From: Pseudomonas entomophila | Lineage (GTDB): Bacteria > Pseudomonadota > Gammaproteobacteria > Pseudomonadales > Pseudomonadaceae | Length of the DNA stretch: 64,000 nt | Assembly: GCF_029193575.1 (NCBI RefSeq) | Contig: NZ_JARGCS010000012.1 | Location: 186,001 to 250,000, forward strand | Direction: 5' to 3' | Part shown: positions 31,401 through 37,931 of the stretch, piece by piece | Numbering within the stretch: position 1 is the stretch's first letter | Layout: every line of letters starts with the position of its first letter | Translations under genes and position numbers: made by a program | The notes under the pieces: model-generated | Database searches by the model: none | Seen by the model: the letters and a program-made list of their open reading frames with translations, nothing else | What the model was told of the DNA's origin: nothing

Positions 31401-33414
31401 CACCGTGGTCGGCAACCAGTCGTTCACCGGCATGCAGTTCCTCAGCAACGGCTACCAGGTGGTGGCGGGGGCCGGTGGCAGCTTGAGCCCGGTCAACGCC
31501 CCCGACGGCAGCCTGGCCGCGGTGCGTGTCAACGCCGGGGCCACCACGCTGATCAGCGCGCCGCTGGTGGGCAGCGGCGGCATCGAGAAGCTCGACGCCG
31601 GCACCCTGGTGCTCAGTGGCGCCAACACCTACAGCGGCGGCACCACCGTCAGCGGCGGCACCTTGGTGGGCAACACCACCAGCCTGCAAGGCGCCATCGC
31701 CAACAACGCGAACCTGGTGATCCAGCAAGACGCCAATGGCACCTTCAACGGCACCCTCAGCGGCACTGGCACCACCACCAAGACCGGCGTTGGCAGCCTG
31801 CTGCTGACGGGCAACCAGCCGTTCAGTGGCGCCTTCAACGTCAATCAGGGCGTGCTTCAGGTGGGCAACGCCGCCAACCCCGGCACCAACCTCGGTGCCC
31901 AGGTGACCGTCGGCAACACCGCCGCACTGACCGGCAATGGCACCGTCGCCGGGCTAACCAACCATGGCACCGTGCTTCCAGGGCCCGCAGGCAACCTGAA
32001 CGTCTCGGGCAATTTCACCAACGCGGCCGATGGCACCCTGAGCATCGACCTGGGCACTGCCCCGGTGAATTACCTGAACGTCGGCGGCACCGCCAACCTC
32101 GGTGGCACCCTGCAGGTGCTGAGCGTGGGCGACGGCAATGGCCAGTACACCGTGGTCAACGCCGCGGGCGGGGTCAATGGCACCTTCGCCGGCAGCAACC
32201 TGACCAACTCGGCCTTCCTCAACAGCGCGCTGAGCTACAGCGCCAACCAGGCGACCCTGTCGGTCAGCCGCAATGGCACCTCGTTCGCCGATGTCGCCGC
32301 CTCCGGCAACCAACGTGGCGTGGCCACCGCCCTGGAAAGCGCTGGCGCGCCGCAGGCCCTGCGCAGCAACATCCTGCTGCTCGACAGCCAGGGGGCCCAG
32401 GCCGCGTTCGACAGCCTGTCCGGTGAAATCCATGCCAGCACCGCCACTGTGCTGATCGAGGATTCGCGCTACCTGCGCGAAGCGGTCAACGACCGCATGC
32501 GCCAGGCCGACTGCACCCGTGACAACGACCCACGGCGCACCCTCGCGCCCACGGCCAACCAGCAACTCACCAGCGAAGGCTGCCAAGGACAGGCCGTGGG
32601 CTGGATCCGAGCGCTCGGCGGCTGGGGTGATTACGACGGCAACAGCAACCACGCCAGTGTCGACCGCGACCTGTCGGGCTTCATGCTCGGCGTCGACCGC
32701 GCCCTCGACGATGCCTGGAAGGTCGGTGTCGCCGCCGGCTACACCCGCACCAGCCTGGATGCGCACCGTCGCCAGTCGGACGCCACGGTCGACAGCTACC
32801 ACCTGGCCACCTACCTGAGCTACCAGATGGACGCCTTCGCCGCACGCTTGGGCGCCGGCTACAGCTGGCATGACATCGACACCAAGCGCGATGTCCAGGT
32901 CGGCGCCTATGACGACCGCCTGAAGGCCAAGTACAAGGCGCGCAGTGCCCAGGTGTTCGGTGAGGTGGGCTACGCCATCGATGCCGGTGGCATTGCGGTG
33001 GAACCGTTCGCCGGGCTGGCCTACGTCAACTACGACAGCGACAGTGCCCGCGAGAAGGGCGGGGCAGGGCGCCTGAAAGGCAGCGTCGACCAGGACGTGA
33101 CCTTCTCCACCCTGGGCGTGCGCGCCGGCAAGCGCATCGAACTGGCCAACGGCAGTGCGGTCACTCCACGGCTTTCGGTAGGCTGGCGGCATGCCTTCGG
33201 CGACACCAAGCCGGACGCCGACCTGCGCTTCATCGAAGGCGGCGCCGGGTTCAGCACCACGGGTGTGCCAATCGCCAAGGACGCGGCGGTGGTCGAGGCG
33301 GGTGTGGACCTGGCGGTCGGTGCCAGCGGCAAGCTGGGGCTGGGGTACTCTGGGCAACTGTCCAGCGAGAACCGCGACCATGGCGTGGTACTGAGTTTCA
33401 GCATGGGCTTCTGA
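19447..33414 (+). CDS. Giant autotransporter adhesin-like protein with PATR repeats
   Basis: A single open frame of 4655 residues is exported by type V secretion. The start is a GTG with AAGGAG 7 bp upstream. A signal peptide (about 1-38, LAVSLAVGAMAFGLSS to ALA-A) is followed by a passenger of autotransporter-associated beta-strand repeats. I count 35 copies of the GLxKxG turn, each in a roughly 85-residue unit reading like GGTTLNAGTLTVGNNxALG. Four longer modules containing FWDG, GSGTWN and TNWTD interrupt these at about residues 1622, 2869, 3502 and 3935. The C-terminal beta-barrel (about 4377-4655; VGWIRALGGWGDYDG) ends in phenylalanine (SFSMGF). The passenger has almost no cysteine apart from the ends. 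Function is inferred as surface adhesion or biofilm. Size and repetition make assembly errors possible, but the frame is intact. Confidence 0.93.
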   Translation: MDRSVASVLPTRLSHLSLAVSLAVGAMAFGLSSEQALAACTTAGSVVTCNGAANPLAPSFTSVANNLAVTVNPGATVGVLLGVGGTAMTLTGNNVNLTNNGRVDPSLLGAISLLSTGTRIGNTNNSNVVITNNASGIFNGTGGLLGVNLGNLNGMALDVTNGAGGTTTITNDGTIGSASITLGVLTEDTPVVAVSGGGTVNMSNAGTITGRLAFQASASGNTFTNSGTLNGSLSMGAGSTNRFNAVTGGSVNKGAGLGVQLLVLSNPNLGFAAAGTVDGGLGGDNTLALRNPGNSGSTGTGTINSGTYVNFNRLIVDSGTWSLVGQVLNGATQTTLNGGVLNFDNASAFGSGGITVNGGSLLGSVGGLSLANTLTLNGGLSVGGANDLALNGVVSGVGGLTKTGAGLLTLGASNTYSGGTTLDAGGLNLTSAAALGSGGLTVSGAGSLQGSVPLVLNNAVALNAALTLPGSNALTLGGVLSGTGSLVKSGTSNLTLSGANTFTGGTSLGGGTLTLGNSAALGSGALTLTGSGVLDTTAAMTLANAVNLGANALTLTGNNALTLGGVIAGAGGSLVKNGAADLTLNGTNTFSGGTTLNAGKLTVGADAALGTGALTLGGNASLDASAAVSLGNAISLGANTLNLLGTSATTLGGVISGTGALVKSGAADLTLNGNNTFSGGLTLNTGKLTVGHNNALGGGALTLGGNASLDASTGVNLGNAINLGANTLNLLGTSATTLGGVISGTGALVKNGAAGLTLNGANTFSGGTTLNAGVLTVGNNDALGSGALSLGGNASLDAGVAVNLGNAINLAGNTLSVVGSNATTLGGVISGTGALVKNGTSNLTLSGANTFSGGLTLNAGTLTLASAAALGTGALNVGGAATLANSAAMTLNNGVNLGANLTLAGANNLTLAGNLSGTGGLIKNGAGTLTLSGSNTHSGTTALNAGTLMLGSATALGTGALSAGANTTLDTSVAGLNLGNALNLVGNFNLAGSNDLTLGGVIAGAGGLTKNGSATLTLNGANTQLGATNLNAGRIVVGSNTALGTGALNTAANTHLDASTAVNLGNTVNLTGALTIDGTANLGLGGLISGAGSLVKNGAATLTLSGPNVYLFGTTLNAGGLVLGNSAALGVGKLTVAGAGSLDASTALTVGNAVTLDADLTLVGSNDLNLTGLIDGTGRLIKNGASTLTLGGLNTYAGGTLLNGGTLVLGNGSAIGTGDLTVGGAASLDSSTPLSLGNNIGLNADLTLSGSTALTLDGVVSGAGQLIKNGNATVTLNGVNTYAGGTTLNAGGLVIGNGSALGSGTLTVAGAASLNNSAITSLGNDIALNANLTLGGGNDLTLGGIISGTGGLIKNGLADLTLTGNNTFSGAVDLLGGSLTTVGSGALGNASSVNVGAGASLNLGASTSIGGLSGAGAVNVAGGSDLTVGGNNLNGVFSGVLAGSGGLIKNGSGSLELSGINVLGGNTTVNAGLLNVTGSLASANVQINSGASLGGTGNLLGAVDIANGAHLLASSGATLNTGALTLHSGSILDFSLGSPSTGGTALVSVNGNLTLDGTLNVTDLGGFGTGVYRLFNYTGALVDNGLLFGTLPGSVLPGDVQVQTSIGSQINLLVGGATGTVQFWDGAQSVPNGAIDGGTGTWNGSNTNWTDINGVVNNTWAGDFAVFQGTAGDVTVVGTQAATGLQFVTNGYRLIGAGGLNLVNGSNGAFAVRVDPGVTATINVGLSGTGQLAKLDTGTLVLNGANSYTGGTLFNGGTLVVGSNTALGSGAVSAAAGTTLDSNTAVTLGNALALSGALTIGGSADLGLSGVVSGAGSLVKNGAANLTLGNANTYSGGTTLAAGTLTVGNDQALGAGGLSVSGASSLAATGNVALNNTVALNANLTVPGADNLTLNGALSGTGGLIKTGSGVLTLNGSNNYQGITSLNGGTLVVGSNTALGTGALNAAAGTTLSAGTNVTLGNALNLTGNLTLAGAQNLALGGTINGVGGLTKTGTGTLTLSGTNGYLGNTSLNAGTLVLGSNSALGLGALNAAAGTTLDTSTAVTLGNSVNLAGNVTVTGSNDLSLAGLVNGAGGLTKNGAGNLTLGGANGMLGGVALNAGTLTLGNNLALGLGNLTVGGAANLATTGALTLANQVVLNDTLTLPGNNDLALNGVISGTGGLSKTGTGNLTLGAANTYQGTTVLGAGTLTLGNDSALGAGNLSVTGNSTLATTGALQVANAIGLGTGVALGINNAQALTLNGVISGAGSLNKNGSGQLVLNAANNYTGGTALQAGSLLLGNASALGSGALNVTGAAGLDASLAVALVNAINLSGGNLTLGGSQAITLNGVVSGTNGLVKNGAATLTLNGSNTYSGGTTLNAGTLVVGSNTALGTGDLTTGANTSLDASASTALANNVHLGGTLNLPGSADLTLNGVLDGVGGLNKAGASTLTLNGANNYLGGTTLGAGQLVVGNDNALGQGALTVAGASTLSSGAASTTLANNVTLNAGLTVAGANDLTLNGVINGTGGLVKNGSGNLTLNGNNGYQGGTELNAGRLTVGSSGALGTGTLAVTADATLANSSAMALGNTIALSNGANLTVDAGNALIFSGDLGGTGNLVKTGVDDLTLVGVKTFTGNVDIQAGSLTTLGSGVLANVDTLNVGASGQLNLNGNASLGSLTGSGIVDIGVGSVLSLGGNNLSTTFAGDLNGLGGLTKVGSGTLTLTGTSNLADNTQVNAGTLKVDGTLGSNLLTVASGATLTGSGTANAAVVIDNGGHLAGQSGATLGLGSLVLGSGAIVDVGLGAPSTGGTALFNVGGNLTLDGTLNVSNIGGFGNGVYRIFDYAGALTDNGLDFGSLPIGVGLGDVSLQTALANQVNLLVSGSNLNIQFWDGSQTVGDGQINGGSGTWNAANTNWTDLNGTTNSAWGNTFAVFQSTPGDVTVEGSQAVSGLQFVVGGYRLLAGAAGALNLVNGSGGDTSVRVDPGATATLDVGLTGVGKLNKLDSGTLVLNGNNSYSGGTALSGGTIIVGSNTALGTGGLATAAGTTLDSNAAVSLNNTVTLAGPLNIAGSNDLALTGNLGGAGGLVKAGNARLLLAGNNTFAGNTALNAGTLAVGSNTALGTGSLNAAAGTSLDSTQAVNLGNNVNLAGNLNVLGSNDLSLGGTVAGAGRLIKSGAARLALNGANTYSGGTELQAGTLVLGNNAALGTGGLDVTGNASLDTSSAVTLANAVNVTGTLNVLGSNDLQLGGVLSGNGTLNKSGLADLTLSGNNTFSGILNVLAGNLSTIGTTALGTQSALNVSTGATLNLDGNTTLGSIGGTGAIQIATGNSLNVEGGVFDGVISGTGTLNKLGTASLALNGANSHTGNANVQAGSLRVNGSLASTTVNVASGATLGGTGSLGGSVNVASGGALAASSGSTLSVGNLVLGNGSSFNAALGAASSGGTALVDVAGNLTLGGTLNVTDIGGFGAGVYRLFAYGGSLTNNGLALGSAPVPTTDLTVQTAVANQVNLVVGGANNLLFWDGSQTVANGVIDGGSGTWNATNTNWTDANGVLNSTWNDTFAVFQGAAGTVTVNGSHSITGLQFSTDGYVLDAGTGGELLGNGATNLRVDSGVTATLNVALNGSGSVTKHDAGTLVLNAANGYSGGTQLNGGTLVVGNDSALGSGTLTAEAGTTLDSNTAVTLANNAVLNGALAIGGSNALTLNGNVSGAGGLVKNGAGLLTLNGSNNYTGGTQINAGSVVGNSASLQGNILNNAALTFAQSANGTYAGNLSGTGSLTKDGAGELLLTGNNGLTGTTSVNAGSLLVNGRLDSALVQVATGARLGGSGTLAGTVQVQNGATLAAGQSSTPLTVGSLSLSSGSALDFSLGAPAASTTVVRVNGDLVLDGTLNITDAGGFGTGVYQLFSYGGLLTNNGLLFGAIPGSVALGDLSLQTAIANQINLVVQNAGEQLQFWNGGKTNPDGSIGGGSGTWGPGTNWTNAGGTSGENWGAQYAVFGGQPGTVTVVGNQSFTGMQFLSNGYQVVAGAGGSLSPVNAPDGSLAAVRVNAGATTLISAPLVGSGGIEKLDAGTLVLSGANTYSGGTTVSGGTLVGNTTSLQGAIANNANLVIQQDANGTFNGTLSGTGTTTKTGVGSLLLTGNQPFSGAFNVNQGVLQVGNAANPGTNLGAQVTVGNTAALTGNGTVAGLTNHGTVLPGPAGNLNVSGNFTNAADGTLSIDLGTAPVNYLNVGGTANLGGTLQVLSVGDGNGQYTVVNAAGGVNGTFAGSNLTNSAFLNSALSYSANQATLSVSRNGTSFADVAASGNQRGVATALESAGAPQALRSNILLLDSQGAQAAFDSLSGEIHASTATVLIEDSRYLREAVNDRMRQADCTRDNDPRRTLAPTANQQLTSEGCQGQAVGWIRALGGWGDYDGNSNHASVDRDLSGFMLGVDRALDDAWKVGVAAGYTRTSLDAHRRQSDATVDSYHLATYLSYQMDAFAARLGAGYSWHDIDTKRDVQVGAYDDRLKAKYKARSAQVFGEVGYAIDAGGIAVEPFAGLAYVNYDSDSAREKGGAGRLKGSVDQDVTFSTLGVRAGKRIELANGSAVTPRLSVGWRHAFGDTKPDADLRFIEGGAGFSTTGVPIAKDAAVVEAGVDLAVGASGKLGLGYSGQLSSENRDHGVVLSFSMGF

Positions 33415-33423
33415 GTGCGGTGA

Positions 33424-33508
33424 CCCCCATCGCGGGGCAAGCCCGCTCAGGTACTGCACCGTTCTCGGGGACGGTGGGGTGCCTGGAGCGGGCTTGCCCG
33501 TGATGGGG
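33424..33508. repeat. Inverted pair of REP-like elements
   Basis: CCCCATCGCGGGGCAAGCCC at the left is matched in reverse by GAGCGGGCTTGCCCGTGATG at the right. The fold could act as a terminator for the autotransporter gene. Confidence 0.75.
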
Positions 33509-33576
33509 TCGGCACAGACACCGCCTTCGCCTGACGCTAGACTGTCATCTTTCCCACCCCCGGAAAGGAGCCTGGC

Positions 33577-34140
33577 GTGACCCACCCCCGCAGTTTCCCC
33601 AGCGACCTGAGCCTCGACAGCCCCCGTCTGCAACTGCGCCCCATGCGCCATGGGGATGCCGCGCAATGGCTGGCGATCATGGCCGACCCGGAGGTCATGC
33701 GCTACTGGTACCACGCCCCCTGGCAGGGCCTGGCCGAGGCCGAAAGCGCCCTGGCGGCCGACCGCGAGGCCTACGCCAGTGGGCAATTGCTCAAGCTGGG
33801 CATGTACCGGCGCGACAACGGCGAGCTGATCGGCATGGTCCAGTTGTTCAACATCGACGACGAGTCGCGCCGTGGCGAGATCGGCTACTGCCTGGCCCGC
33901 GCCGTGCAGGGCCGGGGCTACATGGACGAGGCCCTGACCTGCTTCATCGACTACCTGGCCCATACCCTGCACATGCGCCGCCTGGAAGCGGAGATCGACC
34001 CGCGCAACGGCGGCTCGGCACGCACCCTCGAGCGCCAGGGTTTCGTCCTTGAGGGGACCTTGCGCGCGCGTTGGTGCGTGGCGGGCGAGCTGTCCGACTC
34101 GGGGCTCTACGGGCTGTTGCTGGAACCGCCTGTCGCCTGA
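33577..34140 (+). CDS. GNAT-family N-acetyltransferase (RimJ/RimL-like)
   Basis: The 187-residue acetyl-CoA transferase begins at a GTG with AAAGGAG upstream. It has the RimJ/RimL layout: LDSPRLQLRPMRHGDAAQW at the start, the acetyl-CoA loop near ARAVQGRGYMDEAL, and NGGSARTLERQGFVLEGTLR at the end. It probably acetylates an amino group on a protein or small molecule; the substrate is unknown. Confidence 0.82.
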   Translation: MTHPRSFPSDLSLDSPRLQLRPMRHGDAAQWLAIMADPEVMRYWYHAPWQGLAEAESALAADREAYASGQLLKLGMYRRDNGELIGMVQLFNIDDESRRGEIGYCLARAVQGRGYMDEALTCFIDYLAHTLHMRRLEAEIDPRNGGSARTLERQGFVLEGTLRARWCVAGELSDSGLYGLLLEPPVA

Positions 34141-34191
34141 GGCGCGGGTGCGGTATGGTCGGGGTTTCGCCCGACCCGATGGAGCCTGCGG

Positions 34192-34731
34192 TTGCCAGCC
34201 TACTACCTCACCTTCAGCCTGCTGCTGTACCTGCTCGCCTTGGCCTTCGACGGTGCCCTGATGGGCGCGGGCCGGCACATGCCGGCCTTGCAGATGCTGC
34301 TCTATGGGCCCTGGGGCGTGGCCTTCGGTTTGCACCAGTGGTTCGCCAACCCCCTGCTGGCACTGGCGATCCTCGCGCATCGGCGTTTCCGTCGCCTGGC
34401 CCTGGCGCTGGGCTTGCTGGCGCTGTACCTGGCGGCCAGCAGCTTCGCCATCGAACGATTGCCCGACAACATCAGCTATGCCTTCCAGGACGTCACCGGG
34501 TTTGGCGCCGGGTTCTACCTGTGGCTGGCGGCGATGGGGGTGTTCTGCGCCGGGCAGGCCTGGTGGTGCTGGAAGGCGCGGCGGGCCGACGACATGCCGG
34601 GCTGGGGCTGGCTGGACGTGGCGTTGATCGCCGCGCTGGCGCTGGCCCTGTATGCGGGCACGCAGATGCCGTCGCTGCGTTTCGAAGTGGACAAGATGCT
34701 GATGCCGCCGGCGCCCTCCCAGGCCCTGTGA
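34192..34731 (+). CDS. Integral membrane protein of unknown function
   Basis: The 179-residue hydrophobic protein has about five membrane segments (for example YYLTFSLLLYLLALAF and ALALGLLALYLAASSFAI). The start is a TTG with GGAG 7 bp upstream; no better start is available. No family was recognised. It lies 51 bp after the acetyltransferase and may be cotranscribed with it. Confidence 0.55.
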   Translation: MPAYYLTFSLLLYLLALAFDGALMGAGRHMPALQMLLYGPWGVAFGLHQWFANPLLALAILAHRRFRRLALALGLLALYLAASSFAIERLPDNISYAFQDVTGFGAGFYLWLAAMGVFCAGQAWWCWKARRADDMPGWGWLDVALIAALALALYAGTQMPSLRFEVDKMLMPPAPSQAL

Positions 34732-34740
34732 CGGCTGGCG

Positions 34741-34786
34741 CGCGCGCCCTTGTAGGCGCAGGCTTGCCCCGCGTTAGGGCCGGCCC
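34741..34786. repeat. REP-like element
   Basis: CCCTTGTAGGCGCAGGCTTG followed by CCCCGCGTTAGGGCCGG fits the local REP family and lies between convergent genes. Confidence 0.55.
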
Positions 34787-34794
34787 TGCCATGC

Positions 34795-35268
34795 CTACCG
34801 CCTAGTCCCCCACTGCACCACCAGCATCCCCAGCACGATCATCCCCACCCCCACCACTCGCGGCACGTTCACTGGCCGTGCCGGCAGGCCCATCAACCCC
34901 CATTGGTCGATCAGCAGCGACGACAGCACCTGCCCGGCGATCACGCAGACGATGAACCCCGCCGCCCCCAACCGCGGTGTCAGCACCAGCGCCGCGGTGA
35001 TGTACGCCACCCCCGCGACCCCGCCAAGCCAGGCCCACCACGGTGCATGCGCAAGGCCATGCAACTGCGGCGCAGGTGCGCGCATCAGCAACAACGCCGG
35101 CACCAGCATCAGCAGGCTGACCACCAGCGACACACCCGCCGCCCACAGCGGATGCCCGAGCAAGCGCCCGAGCGCGGCGTTGCTGCCCGCCTGAAAAGGC
35201 ACGACCGCGCCAGCCAGCAAGGCGACGAACAAGGGTATGAGGCTGGCGAAAGAGGACATGTGAGGCAT
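34795..35268 (-). CDS. DMT-type membrane protein, YdcZ/DUF606 family
   Basis: This is a 157-residue protein of about five helices. The opening LIPLFVALLAGAVVPFQAGSNAALGR is characteristic of the YdcZ family of the drug/metabolite transporter superfamily. GGAG stands 7 bp before the first ATG; a second ATG three codons later is possible. It is divergent from the LysR-type gene, a usual sign that the regulator controls it. The substrate is unknown. Confidence 0.8.
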   Translation of the reverse strand: MPHMSSFASLIPLFVALLAGAVVPFQAGSNAALGRLLGHPLWAAGVSLVVSLLMLVPALLLMRAPAPQLHGLAHAPWWAWLGGVAGVAYITAALVLTPRLGAAGFIVCVIAGQVLSSLLIDQWGLMGLPARPVNVPRVVGVGMIVLGMLVVQWGTRR

Positions 35269-35311
35269 GTGGATACTCCAATGAAGACACTGGCGTCAGT
35301 CTGGTATATCC

Positions 35312-35328
35312 ATTTCAATGATGGAAAT
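35312..35328. promoter_or_regulatory. LysR-type T-N11-A box between divergent genes
   Basis: ATTTC-AATGATG-GAAAT is an interrupted inverted repeat containing TTCAATGATGGAA (T-N11-A). It lies 44 bp from the membrane-protein start and 30 bp from the regulator start, as expected for a shared LysR-type operator. Confidence 0.55.
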
Positions 35329-35357
35329 TCGTACTTGGCACAGTCAGTATTCGAACC

Positions 35358-36275
35358 ATGGATGATTTGCGTCGAATTGACCTCAACCTGCTGCTCACCC
35401 TGCACGCCCTGCTTACCGAGCAGCACGTTTCCCGCGCGGCCCTGCGCCTGCATCGCAGTCAGCCAGCGGTCAGCCATGCCCTGGCGCAACTGCGCGAGCT
35501 GTTCGCCGACCCGCTGCTGGTGCGCCGGGGCGGTCGTCTGCACCTCAGCCCTCGCGCCCAGGCCCTGCGTGAGCCCTTGCAGCAGGCGCTGCAGCAGCTC
35601 GACGGCCTGCTCGGCAGCCCCGGTTTCGAGGCGGGCAGGGCGCGCCGCGCCTTTCGCCTGGCGATGTCCGACTATGGCGCGCGGGTGGTGTTGCCGGGTT
35701 TGATGCGTCAACTGCGCGCGGAGGCTCCCGGTATCGACCTGATCGTCTCCCAGGGCAGTCGCGAGGCCATGCTTGGGCAGTTGATCGACGGCGAGGTGGA
35801 TCTCGCCCTCGGCGTGTTTCCCGAGTTGCCGACCGAGGTGCAGGCCCAGGTGCTGTTCGAGGAATCCTTCGTCTGCCTCGCCGACCGCCAGCACTTGCCC
35901 GCTCGCGGGGGCCTGGACCTCACCCAGTGGCTGGCGCGTCCCCATGTGCTGGTGGCCGTGCGCCCGGGCATCGACAACGAGATCGACCTGGCCCTGCAAG
36001 CGTTGGGCGTGCGTCGACGCATCGCCCTGACCCTGCCGCACTGGGGCGTGGCCGAGGCTGTACTGCCCGGCACCGACCTAGTGCTGACCGTGGCCCGCCG
36101 CAGCCTTGTCGAGCGGCGCCCAGGTGCTTCGTTGCGCACTTTCGCAGCGCCCTTGGCGATTGCCCCGTTCGCCTTTACCCAGGCATGGCATTCTCGACGC
36201 GAAGGCGACGCCGGGCACCGCTGGTTGCGTGAGCGGATAAAAGCCTTGTGCGTGGAGGAAACCGAAATGGGGTAG
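35358..36275 (+). CDS. LysR-family transcriptional regulator
   Basis: The 305-residue regulator has an N-terminal winged helix (about 1-65; MDDLRRIDLNLLLTLHALL and SRAALRLHRSQPAVSHALAQ) and a periplasmic-binding-like effector domain (about 90-295). It probably controls the divergent YdcZ-family gene through the T-N11-A box between them. The effector is unknown. Confidence 0.9.
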   Translation: MDDLRRIDLNLLLTLHALLTEQHVSRAALRLHRSQPAVSHALAQLRELFADPLLVRRGGRLHLSPRAQALREPLQQALQQLDGLLGSPGFEAGRARRAFRLAMSDYGARVVLPGLMRQLRAEAPGIDLIVSQGSREAMLGQLIDGEVDLALGVFPELPTEVQAQVLFEESFVCLADRQHLPARGGLDLTQWLARPHVLVAVRPGIDNEIDLALQALGVRRRIALTLPHWGVAEAVLPGTDLVLTVARRSLVERRPGASLRTFAAPLAIAPFAFTQAWHSRREGDAGHRWLRERIKALCVEETEMG

Positions 36276-36335
36276 GGCGTGTCTGATGTTGCCCTGCTAC
36301 GCTGGCAGGCCAATCAACCCGAAGGATACACCTCG

Positions 36336-36722
36336 ATGCTCAAGCGTTCCCTGGCTACCGCTGTCGCTGTTCTGGCCTTTTCCTCCGCCCACGCCGAAGA
36401 CAGCTCGGCGGCCTATACCCAGTGCATGGACAAGGCCTCCAGCACGGTCGCCATGGGGCAGTGCGTGAAGGCCGAGACCAAGCTGCAGGATGACCGCCTC
36501 AACCGGGTGTACAAGCAGTTGCAGGGCAAACTGGACGGCGCGCAGCAGAAGAGCCTGCGCGAGGTGCAACGCAGCTGGATCGGCTACCGGGATGGCAACT
36601 GCAAGTTCCACGTGCAGGCCAGCGGCGGCACCCTGGCCGGGCTCGAAGGAAGCGTGTGCGTGATGGACATGACCCGCGAGCGCGCGGCGGAGCTGGAGCG
36701 GATTCTCAGCCCCGGGCAGTGA
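36336..36722 (+). CDS. LprI/DUF1311-family periplasmic protein
   Basis: The 128-residue product begins with a signal peptide (MLKRSLATAVAVLAFSSAHA). Four cysteines (TQCMDK, GQCVKA, GNCKFH, SVCVMD) and the motif QRSWIGYRDGNC define the LprI-like family, which includes lysozyme inhibitors. A role against lysozyme is possible but not shown. AAGGA precedes the ATG. An in-frame extension upstream overlaps nothing but has no ribosome site. Confidence 0.8.
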   Translation: MLKRSLATAVAVLAFSSAHAEDSSAAYTQCMDKASSTVAMGQCVKAETKLQDDRLNRVYKQLQGKLDGAQQKSLREVQRSWIGYRDGNCKFHVQASGGTLAGLEGSVCVMDMTRERAAELERILSPGQ

Positions 36723-36726
36723 CGGG

Positions 36727-36824
36727 GCCGGCCTCATCACGGGCCAGCCCGCTCCCACAGGCTCACCGCCAACCGCAAGAACGGCGCGGTACCTGTGGCA
36801 GCGGGCTGGCCCCGCGGTAGGGCC
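36727..36824. repeat. Inverted pair of REP elements (BIME-like)
   Basis: GGCCTCATCACGGGCCAGCC on the left and GCGGGCTGGCCCCGCGGTAG on the right are reverse-complementary REP units about 30 bp apart. They sit between the convergent LprI-like gene and selU. Confidence 0.75.
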
Positions 36825-37931
36825 CTAACGCCGTTCGCGTGCGGCCCGAGCGGTCAAATACTCCCGCACCTCCAGGGCGTCCCCGGCGAACTCGATGCGC
36901 CCGGCCTTGGCCTCGCGCTGGTACGCGTACATCGGGTCGTAATACTCCTTCAACAACCCCTCGATCCACCCCCGGTGCAGTTCAACCGCGCCACTGCGCA
37001 GTTGTTCGTCCAGCGCCTCGGCCAACAGCCCCGACAACCGCTGGAAGCGCTCCCCGCCCAAGCGCTTGTGGATATTGCCCATGCTCTGCAGCAAGCGCTC
37101 GGCGAACAGCCGACGGCCTTCCTCCTCGCCATGCAGTACCACGAACTCGGCGCACAGGTTGATCACGTAGTCGCGCAGGATGCGCTCCACACGGTTGGCG
37201 AAGCTGTCCTCCAGCCACACCATGGGGTACTGCTGCATGCCCTGGTACAGCTCCAGCGGCAGTGAGCAACTGCCGACGATGCGCCCTTCGTCCTCCAGCA
37301 CGAACTGCCGTGTGCCACGCGCGCGCTGCCTGAGGATGTCGATGGCCAGGCGGTTCTCGAAGTCGATCTGCGCCGGCTGCGCGGTGGCGCGCTTGCCGAA
37401 GCTCGAGCCGCGGTGGTTGGCGTGGCCTTCCAGGTCGAGCACGTTGTCGAGCTGGTGCAGCACATCGGTCTTGCCGGTCCCGGTAAGGCCACCGACCAGC
37501 ACGAAATCGCACTGTTGCACCGCCTGCTGGGTAGTCTCCAGGAGGAAGGTGCGCATGGCCTTGTAGCCGCCCTTCACCTTCGGGTAGTCGATGCCCGCGT
37601 CCTTGAGCCAGCCTTGCACGATCTGCGAGCGCAGCCCGCCGCGAAAGCAGTACAGGTAGCCGTCGGGGTGGTCCTTGGCGAAGGCGGCCCAGGCGTCCAG
37701 CCGTTGCTGCTTCAGCGTGCCGCTGACCAGTTGGTGGCCCAGGGCGATGGCGGCGGCCTGGCCCTGCTGCTTGAAGCAGGTGCCGACCTTCTGCCGCTCT
37801 TGGTCGTTCATCAGCGGCAGGTTGATGACGCCCGGGAAGGCGCCCTTGGAAAACTCGATCGGCGCGCGCATGTCCATCATCGGCACGTCGTTGAGGAACA
37901 GCTGGCGGTAATCGCTGCAGTCGTCGCGCAT
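36825..37931 (-). CDS. selU: tRNA 2-selenouridine synthase SelU
   Basis: This 368-residue enzyme (also MnmH/YbbB) replaces sulphur by selenium in 2-thiouridine at the wobble base of tRNAs for Lys, Glu and Gln, using selenophosphate. The N-terminal rhodanese domain has the catalytic cysteine in [12 protein letters not shown]-loop domain follows (GLTGTGKT). Its ATG overlaps the selD stop by one base (TGATG), so it is translated directly after selD, which supplies its selenium donor. Confidence 0.93.
   Translation of the reverse strand: MRDDCSDYRQLFLNDVPMMDMRAPIEFSKGAFPGVINLPLMNDQERQKVGTCFKQQGQAAAIALGHQLVSGTLKQQRLDAWAAFAKDHPDGYLYCFRGGLRSQIVQGWLKDAGIDYPKVKGGYKAMRTFLLETTQQAVQQCDFVLVGGLTGTGKTDVLHQLDNVLDLEGHANHRGSSFGKRATAQPAQIDFENRLAIDILRQRARGTRQFVLEDEGRIVGSCSLPLELYQGMQQYPMVWLEDSFANRVERILRDYVINLCAEFVVLHGEEEGRRLFAERLLQSMGNIHKRLGGERFQRLSGLLAEALDEQLRSGAVELHRGWIEGLLKEYYDPMYAYQREAKAGRIEFAGDALEVREYLTARAARERR

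Noticed and set aside
20227..31728. Antisense frames of up to 2266 and 1532 codons opposite the autotransporter
   Set aside because: They are the low-complexity mirror of the GC-rich repeats (alternating Ala/Gly/Val/Gln), have no ribosome sites or domains, and vanish outside the repeats.
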